Source of the DNA: an uncultured Clostridia bacterium
Lineage (GTDB): Bacteria; Bacillota; Clostridia; Christensenellales; UBA1242
Assembly (NCBI GenBank): GCA_944350265.1
Contig: CALVOG010000001.1
Span: 1 to 64,000 of the forward strand
Direction: 5' to 3'
DNA: 64,000 bases
In this document: in pieces, positions 53,640 to 61,889 of the stretch
Layout of the letters: every line of letters starts with the position of its first letter
How positions within the stretch are numbered: the stretch's first letter is position 1
Program-made: the position numbers and the translations under genes
Notes under the pieces: generated by a model
Database searches by the model: none
What the model saw: the letters and a program-made list of their open reading frames with translations, nothing else
What the model was told of the DNA's origin: nothing

Positions 53640-53930
53640 AAGATAGTGAAATGTTGCGTTAAATAATTTAGGTTGTGACTTAGTCCATACCGAAAGGCTA
53701 CAGGTTGCGACTTAGGCAAATACCGCAAGGCGATACTGTTAAATGTCATTCTGAGCAAGGAAGCAACGCTGACGCCAGCGAAGAATGACAAACAACTGCC
53801 CTGCCTACGGTATAAGCGATATAGCCTAACACGCGACACCTTAGAATGTGACAGCGTCACCTATGACCATTCTTCGCCTAACACGCGACACCTAAGAATG
53901 CGACAGCGTCACTTGGCGCGTCGACAAAAA
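53640..53930. repeat. Dispersed palindromic repeats, cluster 9
   Basis: Minus-oriented core at 53744-53790 whose insert forms CGCTG ACGC CAGCG, plus shortened 'gtgacagcgtcacctatgac' copies near 53847 and 53895. It lies upstream of spoIIIAA. A possible SigE-type -10 (CATATAGT, 53968-53975) follows, without a clear -35. Confidence 0.75.
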
Positions 53931-53991
53931 ACGAAAAATTTTTCTAAGTTAAAATTGTTTTTGGCGTCATATAGTTTTTTAGGGGGCGTTA

Positions 53992-54891
53992 ATGTTAAAC
54001 AAAATTCTACCAGAAAAAATCGCAAAAATAATCGGCGCAAAGGTCAATATGAAATACGTCAATGAACTGAGGTTTCGCGCGGACAAGCCCATCATACTTT
54101 CGGTGAATGGAAAGAACTACTTTTTGGGCGAAAACGGGCTGACTTCATCGCTTAAAGAGGCGCTTTTTTCTTCGAAAATCGTTATTGAAGATATCGTTTT
54201 TCGTGCCAGTGAATGCTCAATCTATTCCGTCAACGAGCAGATTAAACGCGGTTACATTGTCACCGACAGCGGTTTAAGGCTGGGTATCGGCGGAAATGTT
54301 GTGGAGGAAAATGGGCAGGTGAAAACCATCACCAACTTTTGCAGTCTTAACATTCGCATACCGCACAACATCAAAAACTGCTCACTTTCTTGCTTCGACC
54401 AGATTGTCCACGACAAAACCATTGAGAACACGCTTATAATTTCGCCACCAGGTTGCGGGAAAACCACTTTTTTGAAGGATTTTATCTTTCAACTCAGTGA
54501 GCATAATCTCACTCACAACGTGCTTTTACTTGATGAACGCGGAGAACTTGACATCGACCTTAACGCTAATTTTTACGATAAAATCGCCTTTTCAAGCAAG
54601 AAAATGGGGTTTGAAAACGGGATACGCGCGCTCTCGCCAGACCTCATTGTCACCGACGAAATTGGGCAGGAAGAGGACGCCGACGCCATACTTTACGCTT
54701 CCACTTGCGGGGTGAAAATACTCGCTTCCGCACACGCCGACAGCATTGAAACGCTCATAAAAAAGGACTTCTTTCAAATACTTTTAAAGGAGAAGATTTT
54801 TCGGCGATATGTGCTTCTTTCAAAGCGCAACGGACCAGGCACAAATGAAGGAATTTACAACGAAAACCTCTCTCGCATAATGGCGTTTTAG
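53992..54891 (+). CDS. spoIIIAA: Stage III sporulation protein AA (secretion ATPase)
   Basis: The first gene of the spoIIIA operon, which builds the mother-cell side of the channel ('feeding tube') linked to SpoIIQ in the forespore. A 299-residue soluble ATPase related to type II/IV secretion ATPases: Walker A SPPGCGKTT (about 150-158), Walker B 'VLLLDERGEL' (about 177) and 'DLIVTDEIGQEEDADAI'. ATG 53992 has AGGGGG upstream. Downstream genes follow in order AB-AH. Confidence 0.95.
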   Translation: MLNKILPEKIAKIIGAKVNMKYVNELRFRADKPIILSVNGKNYFLGENGLTSSLKEALFSSKIVIEDIVFRASECSIYSVNEQIKRGYIVTDSGLRLGIGGNVVEENGQVKTITNFCSLNIRIPHNIKNCSLSCFDQIVHDKTIENTLIISPPGCGKTTFLKDFIFQLSEHNLTHNVLLLDERGELDIDLNANFYDKIAFSSKKMGFENGIRALSPDLIVTDEIGQEEDADAILYASTCGVKILASAHADSIETLIKKDFFQILLKEKIFRRYVLLSKRNGPGTNEGIYNENLSRIMAF

Positions 54892-54899
54892 GAGGAGAA

Positions 54900-55394
54900 A
54901 TGAGATATCTTTTGATTGTTGTTTTGTTCCTTTTAAGCGTTTTTGTGGGGTTTATCTTTTTTAATAAGTTCGCAAAACGCAAAAAGTTCTTTTCGGCGCT
55001 CATTATGCTTGCGGAAAAGTTATCGGTGGATATAAATTTTTCGCGCGAGAGGCTGAAAGTTCTTATCGAAAATTTTGACAAGTCAACTAAACAAAACCTC
55101 TTGGGTGTTGACGAGGGGTTCCTAAATTACTTAGACAAAAAAGTTGAGTTGGATGAAAAAGAAATTTTCAAATCTGCCTCCCTTCTTAAAAAGGAGGAAA
55201 AAGAGTTCGTTTTGTTGTTTCTTAAAACGCTCGGACGGAGCGATGTTGAAAACCAAACCAAAGAGATTGCAAGTTTTTTAAAACGGTTTGAGGATATGGG
55301 CGCAAAGTGCAACGCGGAGTATAAAAAATACGGCACGCTGTCGCTTAAACTTGGCGTTATTTGTGGGCTTTTCTTTGCAGTTGTGCTTTTTTAG
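54900..55394 (+). CDS. spoIIIAB: Stage III sporulation protein AB
   Basis: A 164-residue protein related to type II secretion GspF, with membrane helices at both ends (about residues 3-22 and 147-163) and a helical middle containing 'FFSALIMLAEKLSVDINFSR', a conserved SpoIIIAB block. TAGGAGGAG lies between the AA stop and ATG 54900. Confidence 0.92.
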   Translation: MRYLLIVVLFLLSVFVGFIFFNKFAKRKKFFSALIMLAEKLSVDINFSRERLKVLIENFDKSTKQNLLGVDEGFLNYLDKKVELDEKEIFKSASLLKKEEKEFVLLFLKTLGRSDVENQTKEIASFLKRFEDMGAKCNAEYKKYGTLSLKLGVICGLFFAVVLF

Positions 55395-55395
55395 A

Positions 55396-55710
55396 ATTAA
55401 TGTTTTTAGGGTGAATGTGGTTGTGGCTCTCCCGGTAGGTTTGTTTTTAGAGTGGGTGCAGTCGATTTTAGAGTTAATGCAGAGTCGTTTTTTAGAGTTA
55501 ATGCAGTTATGTTTTTAGAGTTAATGCAGTTATGTTTTCAGGGCTAATGCGGTTGCGCTTTTAGGGTTAATGTGCTTTGTTTTAGAGTAGTTGTGTTTTT
55601 AGAGTTAATGCGATTTTGTTCTTTTAGTTAATGCGGTTGTGCTTTTTATGTTAATGCGATTAACCATTCGGTAATATGCTGAAAAAAGATATTGTGCAGT
55701 TGTTTTTTAG
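55396..55710. repeat. Degenerate tandem repeat inside the spoIIIA operon
   Basis: About twelve imperfect units of 19-25 bp built on 'gtttttagagttaatgcagt', filling the gap between spoIIIAB and spoIIIAC. The last unit ('tttttagggtgaatgt') contains the GGTG of the spoIIIAC ribosome binding region, so the array may have grown from it. Confidence 0.8.
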
Positions 55711-55719
55711 GGTGAATGT

Positions 55720-55914
55720 ATGGAAGTTGAGATAATTTTCAAAATTGCGTCGATAGGGATTTTGACCGCTGTTGTCAGCCAAATTCTTAAAAACAGCGGA
55801 AAAGAGGATATCTCCACACTTGCCACGCTTGCGGGTGTTGTGGTGGTGCTTGTTATGGTGATAAACCTCATTGCGGACCTTTTCGACACCATTAAAACCA
55901 TTTTCAATTTTTGA
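55720..55914 (+). CDS. spoIIIAC: Stage III sporulation protein AC
   Basis: A 64-residue protein with two membrane helices (about 5-24 and 33-55); 'IIFKIASIGILTAVVSQILK' and 'GKEDISTLATLAGVVVVL' match SpoIIIAC. The ribosome binding site is weak (GGTG) and embedded in the repeat. Followed 12 bases later by AD. Confidence 0.92.
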   Translation: MEVEIIFKIASIGILTAVVSQILKNSGKEDISTLATLAGVVVVLVMVINLIADLFDTIKTIFNF

Positions 55915-55926
55915 AAGGAGGGGCGG

Positions 55927-56319
55927 ATGGATTCTTTGTATAAGATTGTCGGCATTGCGCTTGTCACGGTGATTGCCACGCTGATTGTTCGGCCTGTTCG
56001 CCCCGATTTTGCCGTTTTCATATCCGTTGTGGGAGGGGTTATCATCCTCTTTTTGCTGGCGGGATATATTGCGGACATTTTCGATATTTTCAGCAAAATT
56101 TTCACTTTCACAAATGTGAACGCGTCACTTTATAAGATTATTTTGAAGATTATCGGCGTTGGGTATTTGGTGGAGTTCACCGCAAGTCTGTGTGCCGACA
56201 CTGGCAACGGCAGTTTGGGCGACAAGGTGCTTTTGGGCGGGAAGATAGTTATTTTGGTTATGGCTCTTCCAATTATCACCAGCATTTTGGAAATTGTTAT
56301 GGAGTTGTTGCCGGTATGA
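55927..56319 (+). CDS. spoIIIAD: Stage III sporulation protein AD
   Basis: A 130-residue membrane protein related to AC but longer, with four helices; 'VRPDFAVFISVVGGVIIL' and 'DTGNGSLGDKVLLGGKIVIL' are SpoIIIAD landmarks. ATG 55927 has AAAGGAGGGG. The stop overlaps the AE start as ATGA. Confidence 0.93.
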   Translation: MDSLYKIVGIALVTVIATLIVRPVRPDFAVFISVVGGVIILFLLAGYIADIFDIFSKIFTFTNVNASLYKIILKIIGVGYLVEFTASLCADTGNGSLGDKVLLGGKIVILVMALPIITSILEIVMELLPV

Positions 56320-57533
56320 GATTAAGAAAGCGCTCCTCAATTTTTGTGATTGTTTTAATTATCTTTGTGTCCTCTTTTTTCGGTTCTTACACCATCGACG
56401 GCTTCGAACCTTTTTGTGTCACTTACGCCCAAAGTGAGGAAAAGAGTTTGGAGGAAGAGTTAAAAACAGAAATAGGCGAAGAACTTGACGAGATTGATTT
56501 TGGCGACCTCGAAGTTTATGTTGGAAACCTAGAAAACAGCGTGAAAGAGATGTTTTCGGGTGGTTTCCGCGCCAAAGTGGAAAGTTTAATAAGTGGCGAT
56601 TTTGTCACAGGGAATAGTTTTTTGGCGTCGGTTTTCGCTCTATTATACGACGGGATTTTGGATTTCTTGCCGATTGTGGCAAGCATAATTGCGGTGTCAA
56701 TTTTAGGTGGTATGGTGGGCAACTTAAAACCGACGACGGGCGGAAAATCCATCGGCAACATCGTCCACTTTGTGACATATGGAATTGTGATTGTGTTTTT
56801 GGGCGCGACCTTGGTTGAACTTATCTCGCTGACAACAAAAACTCTCAGCACGCTTAAAGGGCTTATGGACTTAATCTTTCCCGTTCTTCTCACCCTTTTG
56901 ACTGCTGTTGGCGGGAGTGTTTCGGTGGGGCTATACCAACCAGCGATTGCCCTTCTTGGCAACATTTTCATCTCATTTATCACCTATTTCCTTATGCCTG
57001 TTTTCATATTTTCGATTGTCTTTTCGATTGTTGGCAACCTTTCAAACAGCATTAAACTAGACAAATTTGTTTCCTTCTTGCAGGGACTATTCAAGTGGTC
57101 AATCGGGCTTCTTTTCACATTGTTTTTAGGCTTTGTGACCATACAAGGTATCTCCGCAAGCGCAGTTGACGGACTTTCCATTCGCACGGCGAAGTATACG
57201 ATAAGAAGTTATGTGCCAATCGTGGGAGGGTATGTCAGCGACGGGCTTTCAATTATAATGGCATCGGGTATGCTCATCAAAAACGCGGTTGGCACTGCGG
57301 GGTTACTTCTCATCCTTTTCAGCGTGATTTCGCCCGTTATTAGCCTTGTGCTTTTTATGTTTTCCCTTCGGTTTATGGCAGGAATTATTGAACCTATCGG
57401 CGATAGAAAAACGGCAAATTTTGTTACTGACATTTCGAAAAGTATGAGTATGCTGATTGCGCTTATTGTGGCGGTGGCGTTTATGTATATGGTGATGACG
57501 GGGTTGATTATTGGAAGCGCAAACCTAATTTAG
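56316..57533 (+). CDS. spoIIIAE: Stage III sporulation protein AE
   Basis: A 405-residue polytopic membrane protein. An N-terminal signal (about 9-35) is followed by a soluble stretch and then seven or eight helices; 'LLTAVGGSVSVGLYQPAIAL' and 'GISASAVDGLSIRTAKYTIR' are family blocks. I start at ATG 56316, overlapping the AD stop; a longer frame back to 56190 runs inside spoIIIAD and lacks a site. Confidence 0.93.
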   Translation: MRLRKRSSIFVIVLIIFVSSFFGSYTIDGFEPFCVTYAQSEEKSLEEELKTEIGEELDEIDFGDLEVYVGNLENSVKEMFSGGFRAKVESLISGDFVTGNSFLASVFALLYDGILDFLPIVASIIAVSILGGMVGNLKPTTGGKSIGNIVHFVTYGIVIVFLGATLVELISLTTKTLSTLKGLMDLIFPVLLTLLTAVGGSVSVGLYQPAIALLGNIFISFITYFLMPVFIFSIVFSIVGNLSNSIKLDKFVSFLQGLFKWSIGLLFTLFLGFVTIQGISASAVDGLSIRTAKYTIRSYVPIVGGYVSDGLSIIMASGMLIKNAVGTAGLLLILFSVISPVISLVLFMFSLRFMAGIIEPIGDRKTANFVTDISKSMSMLIALIVAVAFMYMVMTGLIIGSANLI

Positions 57534-57879
57534 GGTAATTTACTAGTGTTACGAAAGATGAGATACTACACCAAATATAGTGTAGTATGCAGTGCGTAAT
57601 ACACCATATATACTAAAAACATTTACTGCGAGAAAATGATATAACTTAATGTTTGCCGTAAAAAAACGCTGTTAATAATTTATTTTTCTTGAAGAAAGTG
57701 CTGTTAATAACTTAATATTTGTTGGAAAGAAGTATATTTACTAGAAGAAAAATGGGCTGTTCAATGCTTACGAGCGAAAAATAAATGCTGTTGTAGTGAA
57801 GTGAATTTATGAGTTTAATTCAAGTAGTTTTGTTAGGTTAATTTGTGATGATTTTTTTGCAAGGTGAGAAGGAGGAGAA
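57534..57879. other. Intergenic insertion within spoIIIA, with hairpin
   Basis: Perfect hairpin ATACTACAC / GTGTAGTAT at about 57562-57588 without a T-run, and degenerate repeats 'gctgttaataacttaatat' from about 57668 to 57760. No gene. In relatives AE and AF are nearly adjacent. Confidence 0.6.
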
Positions 57880-58368
57880 ATGAGTGCGGTGTCAGGCTGG
57901 CTGTTGGCAATCGCGGGCGTTGTGCTTTTGTCGGTTTTAAGTGAGTTTATCTTGCCCGAGGGCGGAATAAACCGTTATGTTAAGGTGATATTTGCCATAT
58001 TCACACTTTTTGTGGTTATCTCGCCTTTGCCCGCGCTTTTAAATAAGGAAATCGACTTTACTTTTCCTAACTACGATTATGCCTTGCAAGAGGATTACCT
58101 ACACAAAGTCAATTTAAGTAAACTCTCCGCCATAGAGGAAGATTTATCATATGAAATTGAAGCGAGCGGGCTTAAAAATGTCAGCGTGTCGATAAGTGCA
58201 AATGCCTATTGCGAAAGTTTGGATATCTATGAGGTGGTGGTTAATTTGGACAAAGTGGAATATTCAAGTGAGTTTGAAAATAAAAATATATCGAGCGCGA
58301 AAAGGAAAATTGAAGACATAATTCTAAGTATACCCATTTTCGACGGCGTTATAGTCACATTCGTGTGA
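57880..58368 (+). CDS. spoIIIAF: Stage III sporulation protein AF
   Basis: A 162-residue protein with two N-terminal membrane helices (about 6-24 and 34-52) and a soluble mother-cell domain of ring-building type. 'SEFILPEGGINRYVKVIFAI' and 'LFVVISPLPALL' match SpoIIIAF. ATG 57880 has AAGGAGGAG. Confidence 0.92.
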   Translation: MSAVSGWLLAIAGVVLLSVLSEFILPEGGINRYVKVIFAIFTLFVVISPLPALLNKEIDFTFPNYDYALQEDYLHKVNLSKLSAIEEDLSYEIEASGLKNVSVSISANAYCESLDIYEVVVNLDKVEYSSEFENKNISSAKRKIEDIILSIPIFDGVIVTFV

Positions 58369-58379
58369 ATGAGAGGAGA

Positions 58380-58530
58380 GAAAAGGTTAGGCATTTGCGG
58401 AAGAGGAAAAAATAGGATTCGCGACCAAGCACGCTTGGATATGTGAGGTGTTTTGTGTTTAGCTGTAATTTGTTGATAAAAAAAGACTAAATAAACTGGC
58501 AGTCCTTGCGGATGGAAGAAATTGTGATAA
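58380..58530. repeat. Dispersed repeat fragment within spoIIIA operon
   Basis: Carries 'aagcacgcttggatatgtg', 'ttttgtgtttagctgtaatt' and 'ggcagtccttgcggatg', the flanking modules of the dispersed element, without the hairpin core, between AF and AG. Confidence 0.7.
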
Positions 58531-58548
58531 CCTTAATGAGGAGAGATA

Positions 58549-59064
58549 ATGGAAAAGTTTAAAGAATTTTGGAAAAAGATTAGGGCGGTTAAGCACTTTG
58601 AGTTATATCTTGCGCTTGTTGTGGGACTTATCGTTGTTTGTTGCTACTTCTTTTTCTTTATGCCGTCGTCCAACAAAAAAGAGGAAAGTTCGACACAAAA
58701 TTATTCGACCGCGCAGGAATACGCTTCCTACTTAGAGAATAAATTGTGTAATGTATTGTCAACGATGGAGGGCGTTGGCAGGACAAGCGCAATAATAACC
58801 TTGGACGGAGGCTTCACCTATGTTTACGCCACCAACAGCGAAACCAACACCACAACTTCGGGGTCGGCGGAAACCTCGGTGACGGTGGACACAACGATAA
58901 TTGAAAACGGCGAGCCGGTTGTTGTTAAGGTTAATTATCCAACGATAAAGGGGGTGGTGATTGTTGCCGAGGGCAGTGAAGATTTTGCGATAAAGATGGA
59001 TATCTTAGAGGCGGTTGAAACGCTTTTAGATGTTGGCGCCGACAAGATTACCATTTTGTCATAA
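58549..59064 (+). CDS. spoIIIAG: Stage III sporulation protein AG
   Basis: A 171-residue ring-forming protein of the SpoIIIA-SpoIIQ channel. One membrane helix (about 20-40), a Ser/Thr-rich linker and the RBM-like ring domain; 'LCNVLSTMEGVGRTSAIITL' and 'IKGVVIVAEGSEDFAIK' are characteristic. ATG 58549 has GAGGAGAG. Confidence 0.93.
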   Translation: MEKFKEFWKKIRAVKHFELYLALVVGLIVVCCYFFFFMPSSNKKEESSTQNYSTAQEYASYLENKLCNVLSTMEGVGRTSAIITLDGGFTYVYATNSETNTTTSGSAETSVTVDTTIIENGEPVVVKVNYPTIKGVVIVAEGSEDFAIKMDILEAVETLLDVGADKITILS

Positions 59065-59400
59065 CATAGAGGCAAGGATAAAAGAGGACGCAAAAGTTAG
59101 AAATAACAGGCGAGATACAAATGTCCGCGAGAATAAAAACAAAAATGGTTAGATAAAATAAGTGAGATACAAACGCCAGCGAGATTGAATTCGAATGAGA
59201 GACACAAGATAAACATAAGCAAGATTTGTTAGAATACAAAAGTTAATAAAAAAGTTAAAAATGCAAAAGCAAATTAAAATGTTAAAATGCTAGCATAAAT
59301 TGAGAGGTTTAAAGACTACAAAAGTTAATCAAAAAGTTAGATTACAAAAGTTATTAAAAAACAAAAGCAAGTAAATTAGAAACAAAAGTAAGTTGAAAAA
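59065..59400. repeat. Degenerate A-rich tandem repeats within spoIIIA operon
   Basis: Two families of imperfect units: 'gagatacaaatgtccgcgag' (59103, 59163) and 'tacaaaagttaataaaaaag' (about 59235-59390). They fill the gap between AG and AH. No gene. Confidence 0.7.
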
Positions 59401-59422
59401 TTCTTTAATTAAAGGAGGGGTT

Positions 59423-59887
59423 ATGAAAAAGAGAACAAAAATCATCATTCTTTCACTTATGATTGTCCTTTTGGGAGTTACGGGATATCTCAACATCGTT
59501 TTAAACAACAATGTGAGCCAACCAACCAGCACCACAACCACATCTTTCTTTGCGTCCTATCGAAACGACCGCGAAACCTCGCGTGACCAGCAAATGCTTT
59601 ACTACGACGCAATAATCGACAGCGAAACATCTTCGAGTGAAGCAAAGAAGAAAGCGGAAGAGTCAAAGCAAAAACTTATTGAATCAATGGAAATGGAGTT
59701 GGACGCGGAAACGCTTGTTAAAGCCTGCGGATTTACCGATTGCGTCATTTCAATCACCGACCCGAACGTTAATGTTGTGGTTGAATGTGCAAGCATAACC
59801 GACGACGAAAATATGCTTATCACCGACACCGTTTCAAAGGCGCTTAATATTGAACCAAAATATATTGTGATAATTCCTGCTGAATAG
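59423..59887 (+). CDS. spoIIIAH: Stage III sporulation protein AH
   Basis: A 154-residue protein with one N-terminal helix (about 7-27) and the YscJ/FliF-like ring domain that binds SpoIIQ across the intermembrane space. 'SYRNDRETSRDQQMLYYDAI' and 'LVKACGFTDCVISI' are family blocks. I start at ATG 59423 with AAAGGAGGGG; the longer frame from 59393 begins before this site. Confidence 0.93.
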   Translation: MKKRTKIIILSLMIVLLGVTGYLNIVLNNNVSQPTSTTTTSFFASYRNDRETSRDQQMLYYDAIIDSETSSSEAKKKAEESKQKLIESMEMELDAETLVKACGFTDCVISITDPNVNVVVECASITDDENMLITDTVSKALNIEPKYIVIIPAE

Positions 59888-59888
59888 T

Positions 59889-59917
59889 TTGCTTTTTTAA
59901 AAAAAGTATGCTAAAAT
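59889..59917 (+). promoter_or_regulatory. SigA-type promoter of the asp23-nusB-xseAB operon
   Basis: TTGCTT (59889-59894), 17-bp spacer ending in TATGC, TAAAAT (59912-59917). It separates vegetative genes from the sporulation operon. Confidence 0.75.
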
Positions 59918-59939
59918 GTTGCTGTAAAAGGGAGTTTTT

Positions 59940-60311
59940 ATGGCAGTTAAGAATGAAGATAGCAAAAACAAGGGCAAGATAACGCTCGACAAAAATATCC
60001 TTGTTTCCATTATCAATCTCGCCACAAAGGAGATTAATGGCGTGGAGAGTTTGGGCAATAAGCATAGGCCCTTCTATAAAAAACTTTTCAGTCGCTATGA
60101 CGACGGCGTGAAGGTGGTGTTCGAAAAAAATGGCGCACTGACCATTGACGTGTTTGTGAATATTTACGTCGGTTTCAGCGTGCCAGACATCGCGTTTAGG
60201 GTGCAAGAGAACATCCGCAACTCGCTTGCCACAATGGTTGCGCTTAAACCACTTAAAATCAATGTGCATATTTTGGATGTTGAGTGCGATAAAGAGGTGG
60301 CAGATGCGTAG
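59940..60311 (+). CDS. Asp23/Gls24 family protein (YqhY-like)
   Basis: A 123-residue Asp23/Gls24 protein with the usual core: 'ILVSIINLATKEINGVESLG', 'DVFVNIYVGFSVPDIAFRVQ' and 'INVHILDVE'. Located just before nusB, like B. subtilis yqhY, a gene linked to fatty-acid synthesis control. GGGAG precedes ATG 59940. The stop lies inside the nusB start region (8-base overlap). Confidence 0.9.
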   Translation: MAVKNEDSKNKGKITLDKNILVSIINLATKEINGVESLGNKHRPFYKKLFSRYDDGVKVVFEKNGALTIDVFVNIYVGFSVPDIAFRVQENIRNSLATMVALKPLKINVHILDVECDKEVADA

Positions 60312-60684
60312 GGACGCAAGAGTTGGCGCGTTTAAACTTATCTTCGAAACTCTCTTTAAGGACGCGGACGAGGAAACTTTTTTGGAGGTTATGTCATCTT
60401 TAAAAAAGGACGCGGACAAGACCTTTTGTGAGGAAATCTTCAATGCATATTTAAAGCATAAAGAGGAACTTGAAAAAGAGGTTTCCTTAAACGCAAAAAA
60501 TTTCGATATTTCGCGCGTTTACAAGGTTGACCTTGCTCTCATCCTTTTGGCGCTGACGGAGGCAACCTATCTTCAAACACCAAAGGCTGTTGCCATCAAT
60601 GAGGCGATTGAAATTTCGAAAAATTACTCCACTTTAGACAGCAAAAAATTTATTAACGGGGTTGTCTCGGCAATTTTAGGTTGA
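60304..60684 (+). CDS. nusB: Transcription antitermination factor NusB
   Basis: A 126-residue all-helical protein that binds BoxA RNA with NusE during rRNA antitermination. 'RRDARVGAFKLIFETLF' and 'LALTEATYLQTPKAVAINEA', 'FINGVVSAIL' are hallmarks. I start at ATG 60304 with GAGGTGG upstream; a longer frame from 60226 overlaps the preceding gene and lacks a site. Confidence 0.95.
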   Translation: MRRDARVGAFKLIFETLFKDADEETFLEVMSSLKKDADKTFCEEIFNAYLKHKEELEKEVSLNAKNFDISRVYKVDLALILLALTEATYLQTPKAVAINEAIEISKNYSTLDSKKFINGVVSAILG

Positions 60685-60685
60685 T

Positions 60686-61879
60686 ATGAACGCTCTTTCT
60701 GTGACAAAATTTAATAGCATTGTTAGAGATATCTTTAACAGCGAGGAACTTCTCCATAACATTCAAATTGTTGGAGAAGTTTTTGGCGTGTCTAGGGCAA
60801 AATCGGCGGTGTATTTTTCTTTGAAGGACGAGGAAAGTTCGCTTCCGTGCGTGACATTTAACTCTTTCCTTTTTGAAAATGTAAGGGAGGGCGACCTTGT
60901 CACAATCACTGGCTCGCCAAATTTCTATGTTAAAGGTGGGCGCTTTAATTTTGTTACATACAATATAACTTTGGCAGGGCAGGGGCTTTTATACCAAAGG
61001 TTTGTGGAACTTAAAAATAAACTTGAACGAGAGGGACTTTTTAGTGCGGAACATAAAAAACTTATGCCACACAAAATAAAACGCATCGGCGTTGTCACAA
61101 GTAAAGACGGCGCGGTGATTGAGGATATAAAAAATGTGGCGTGGCGAAGAAATCCGTCGGTTGAAATTGTGCTGTATCCGTGCAAAGTGCAGGGAATTGG
61201 TGCCGAAAAGGAGATTGTTGATGGCATTAACTTCTTTTCAAACTACGACAAGGTTGACGCGGTGATTGTGGCGCGCGGTGGTGGCTCGCTTGAAGATTTG
61301 TCAGCATATAACACCGAAATGGTGGCGCGCGCTGTGTTTAATTCGAACAAGTTTTTGGTGTCGGCAGTGGGGCACGAGGTGGACTTCACAATAGTTGATT
61401 TTGTCAGCGATTTACGTGCGCCAACACCGAGTGCGGCTGCGGAATTGTTGACCGAAGATAGGTCGAAGGGGCAGATGAATTTTCGACATTTGCTTTCAAA
61501 ACTATCACGCGCGCTTAGTGGTTACACCGCCGATAAGATTGACGAATTTAACGATGTCACAAAGGACTTTCAAATTTCCTCAACGAACTTTTTGGAGGAT
61601 AAAAATACCCCTCTTAAAAGTGTGCTTTCAAAACTTAACTATCTTATCGACAAAAAGGTTATGGAAGAAAACCACGCATTTAACCTGCTTGAAAGTAAAC
61701 TTGGCGGGCTTAACCCAACAAGCGTTTTAAGGCGAGGCTATGCCAAAGTTGAGCAGGGCGAAAAGCCGATTTTGAGTGCTTTACAAATTAGCGAAAAAGA
61801 GCCGATTGATGTTCACTTCTTTGACGGACAAGTCACGGCGTCAGTAATGAAAATTAAGAAAACAAATAGGAAAAATTAA
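60686..61879 (+). CDS. xseA: Exodeoxyribonuclease VII large subunit
   Basis: A 397-residue nuclease subunit. The N-terminal OB fold (about 5-95, 'IVGEVFGVSRAKSAVYFSLK') is followed by the catalytic domain with 'RIGVVTSKDGAVIEDI', 'IVARGGGSLEDLSAYN' and 'VSAVGHEVDFTIVDFVSDLR', then a coiled coil and C-terminal segment. Starts one base after nusB's stop with only a weak AGG upstream, so translation is probably coupled. Confidence 0.96.
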   Translation: MNALSVTKFNSIVRDIFNSEELLHNIQIVGEVFGVSRAKSAVYFSLKDEESSLPCVTFNSFLFENVREGDLVTITGSPNFYVKGGRFNFVTYNITLAGQGLLYQRFVELKNKLEREGLFSAEHKKLMPHKIKRIGVVTSKDGAVIEDIKNVAWRRNPSVEIVLYPCKVQGIGAEKEIVDGINFFSNYDKVDAVIVARGGGSLEDLSAYNTEMVARAVFNSNKFLVSAVGHEVDFTIVDFVSDLRAPTPSAAAELLTEDRSKGQMNFRHLLSKLSRALSGYTADKIDEFNDVTKDFQISSTNFLEDKNTPLKSVLSKLNYLIDKKVMEENHAFNLLESKLGGLNPTSVLRRGYAKVEQGEKPILSALQISEKEPIDVHFFDGQVTASVMKIKKTNRKN

Positions 61880-61889
61880 GGAGAAAAAT

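Noticed and set aside
53961..53990. SigE-type promoter for spoIIIAA
   Set aside because: CATATAGT fits the -10 pattern, but no acceptable -35 is found at the right distance, so I mention it only as a possibility.
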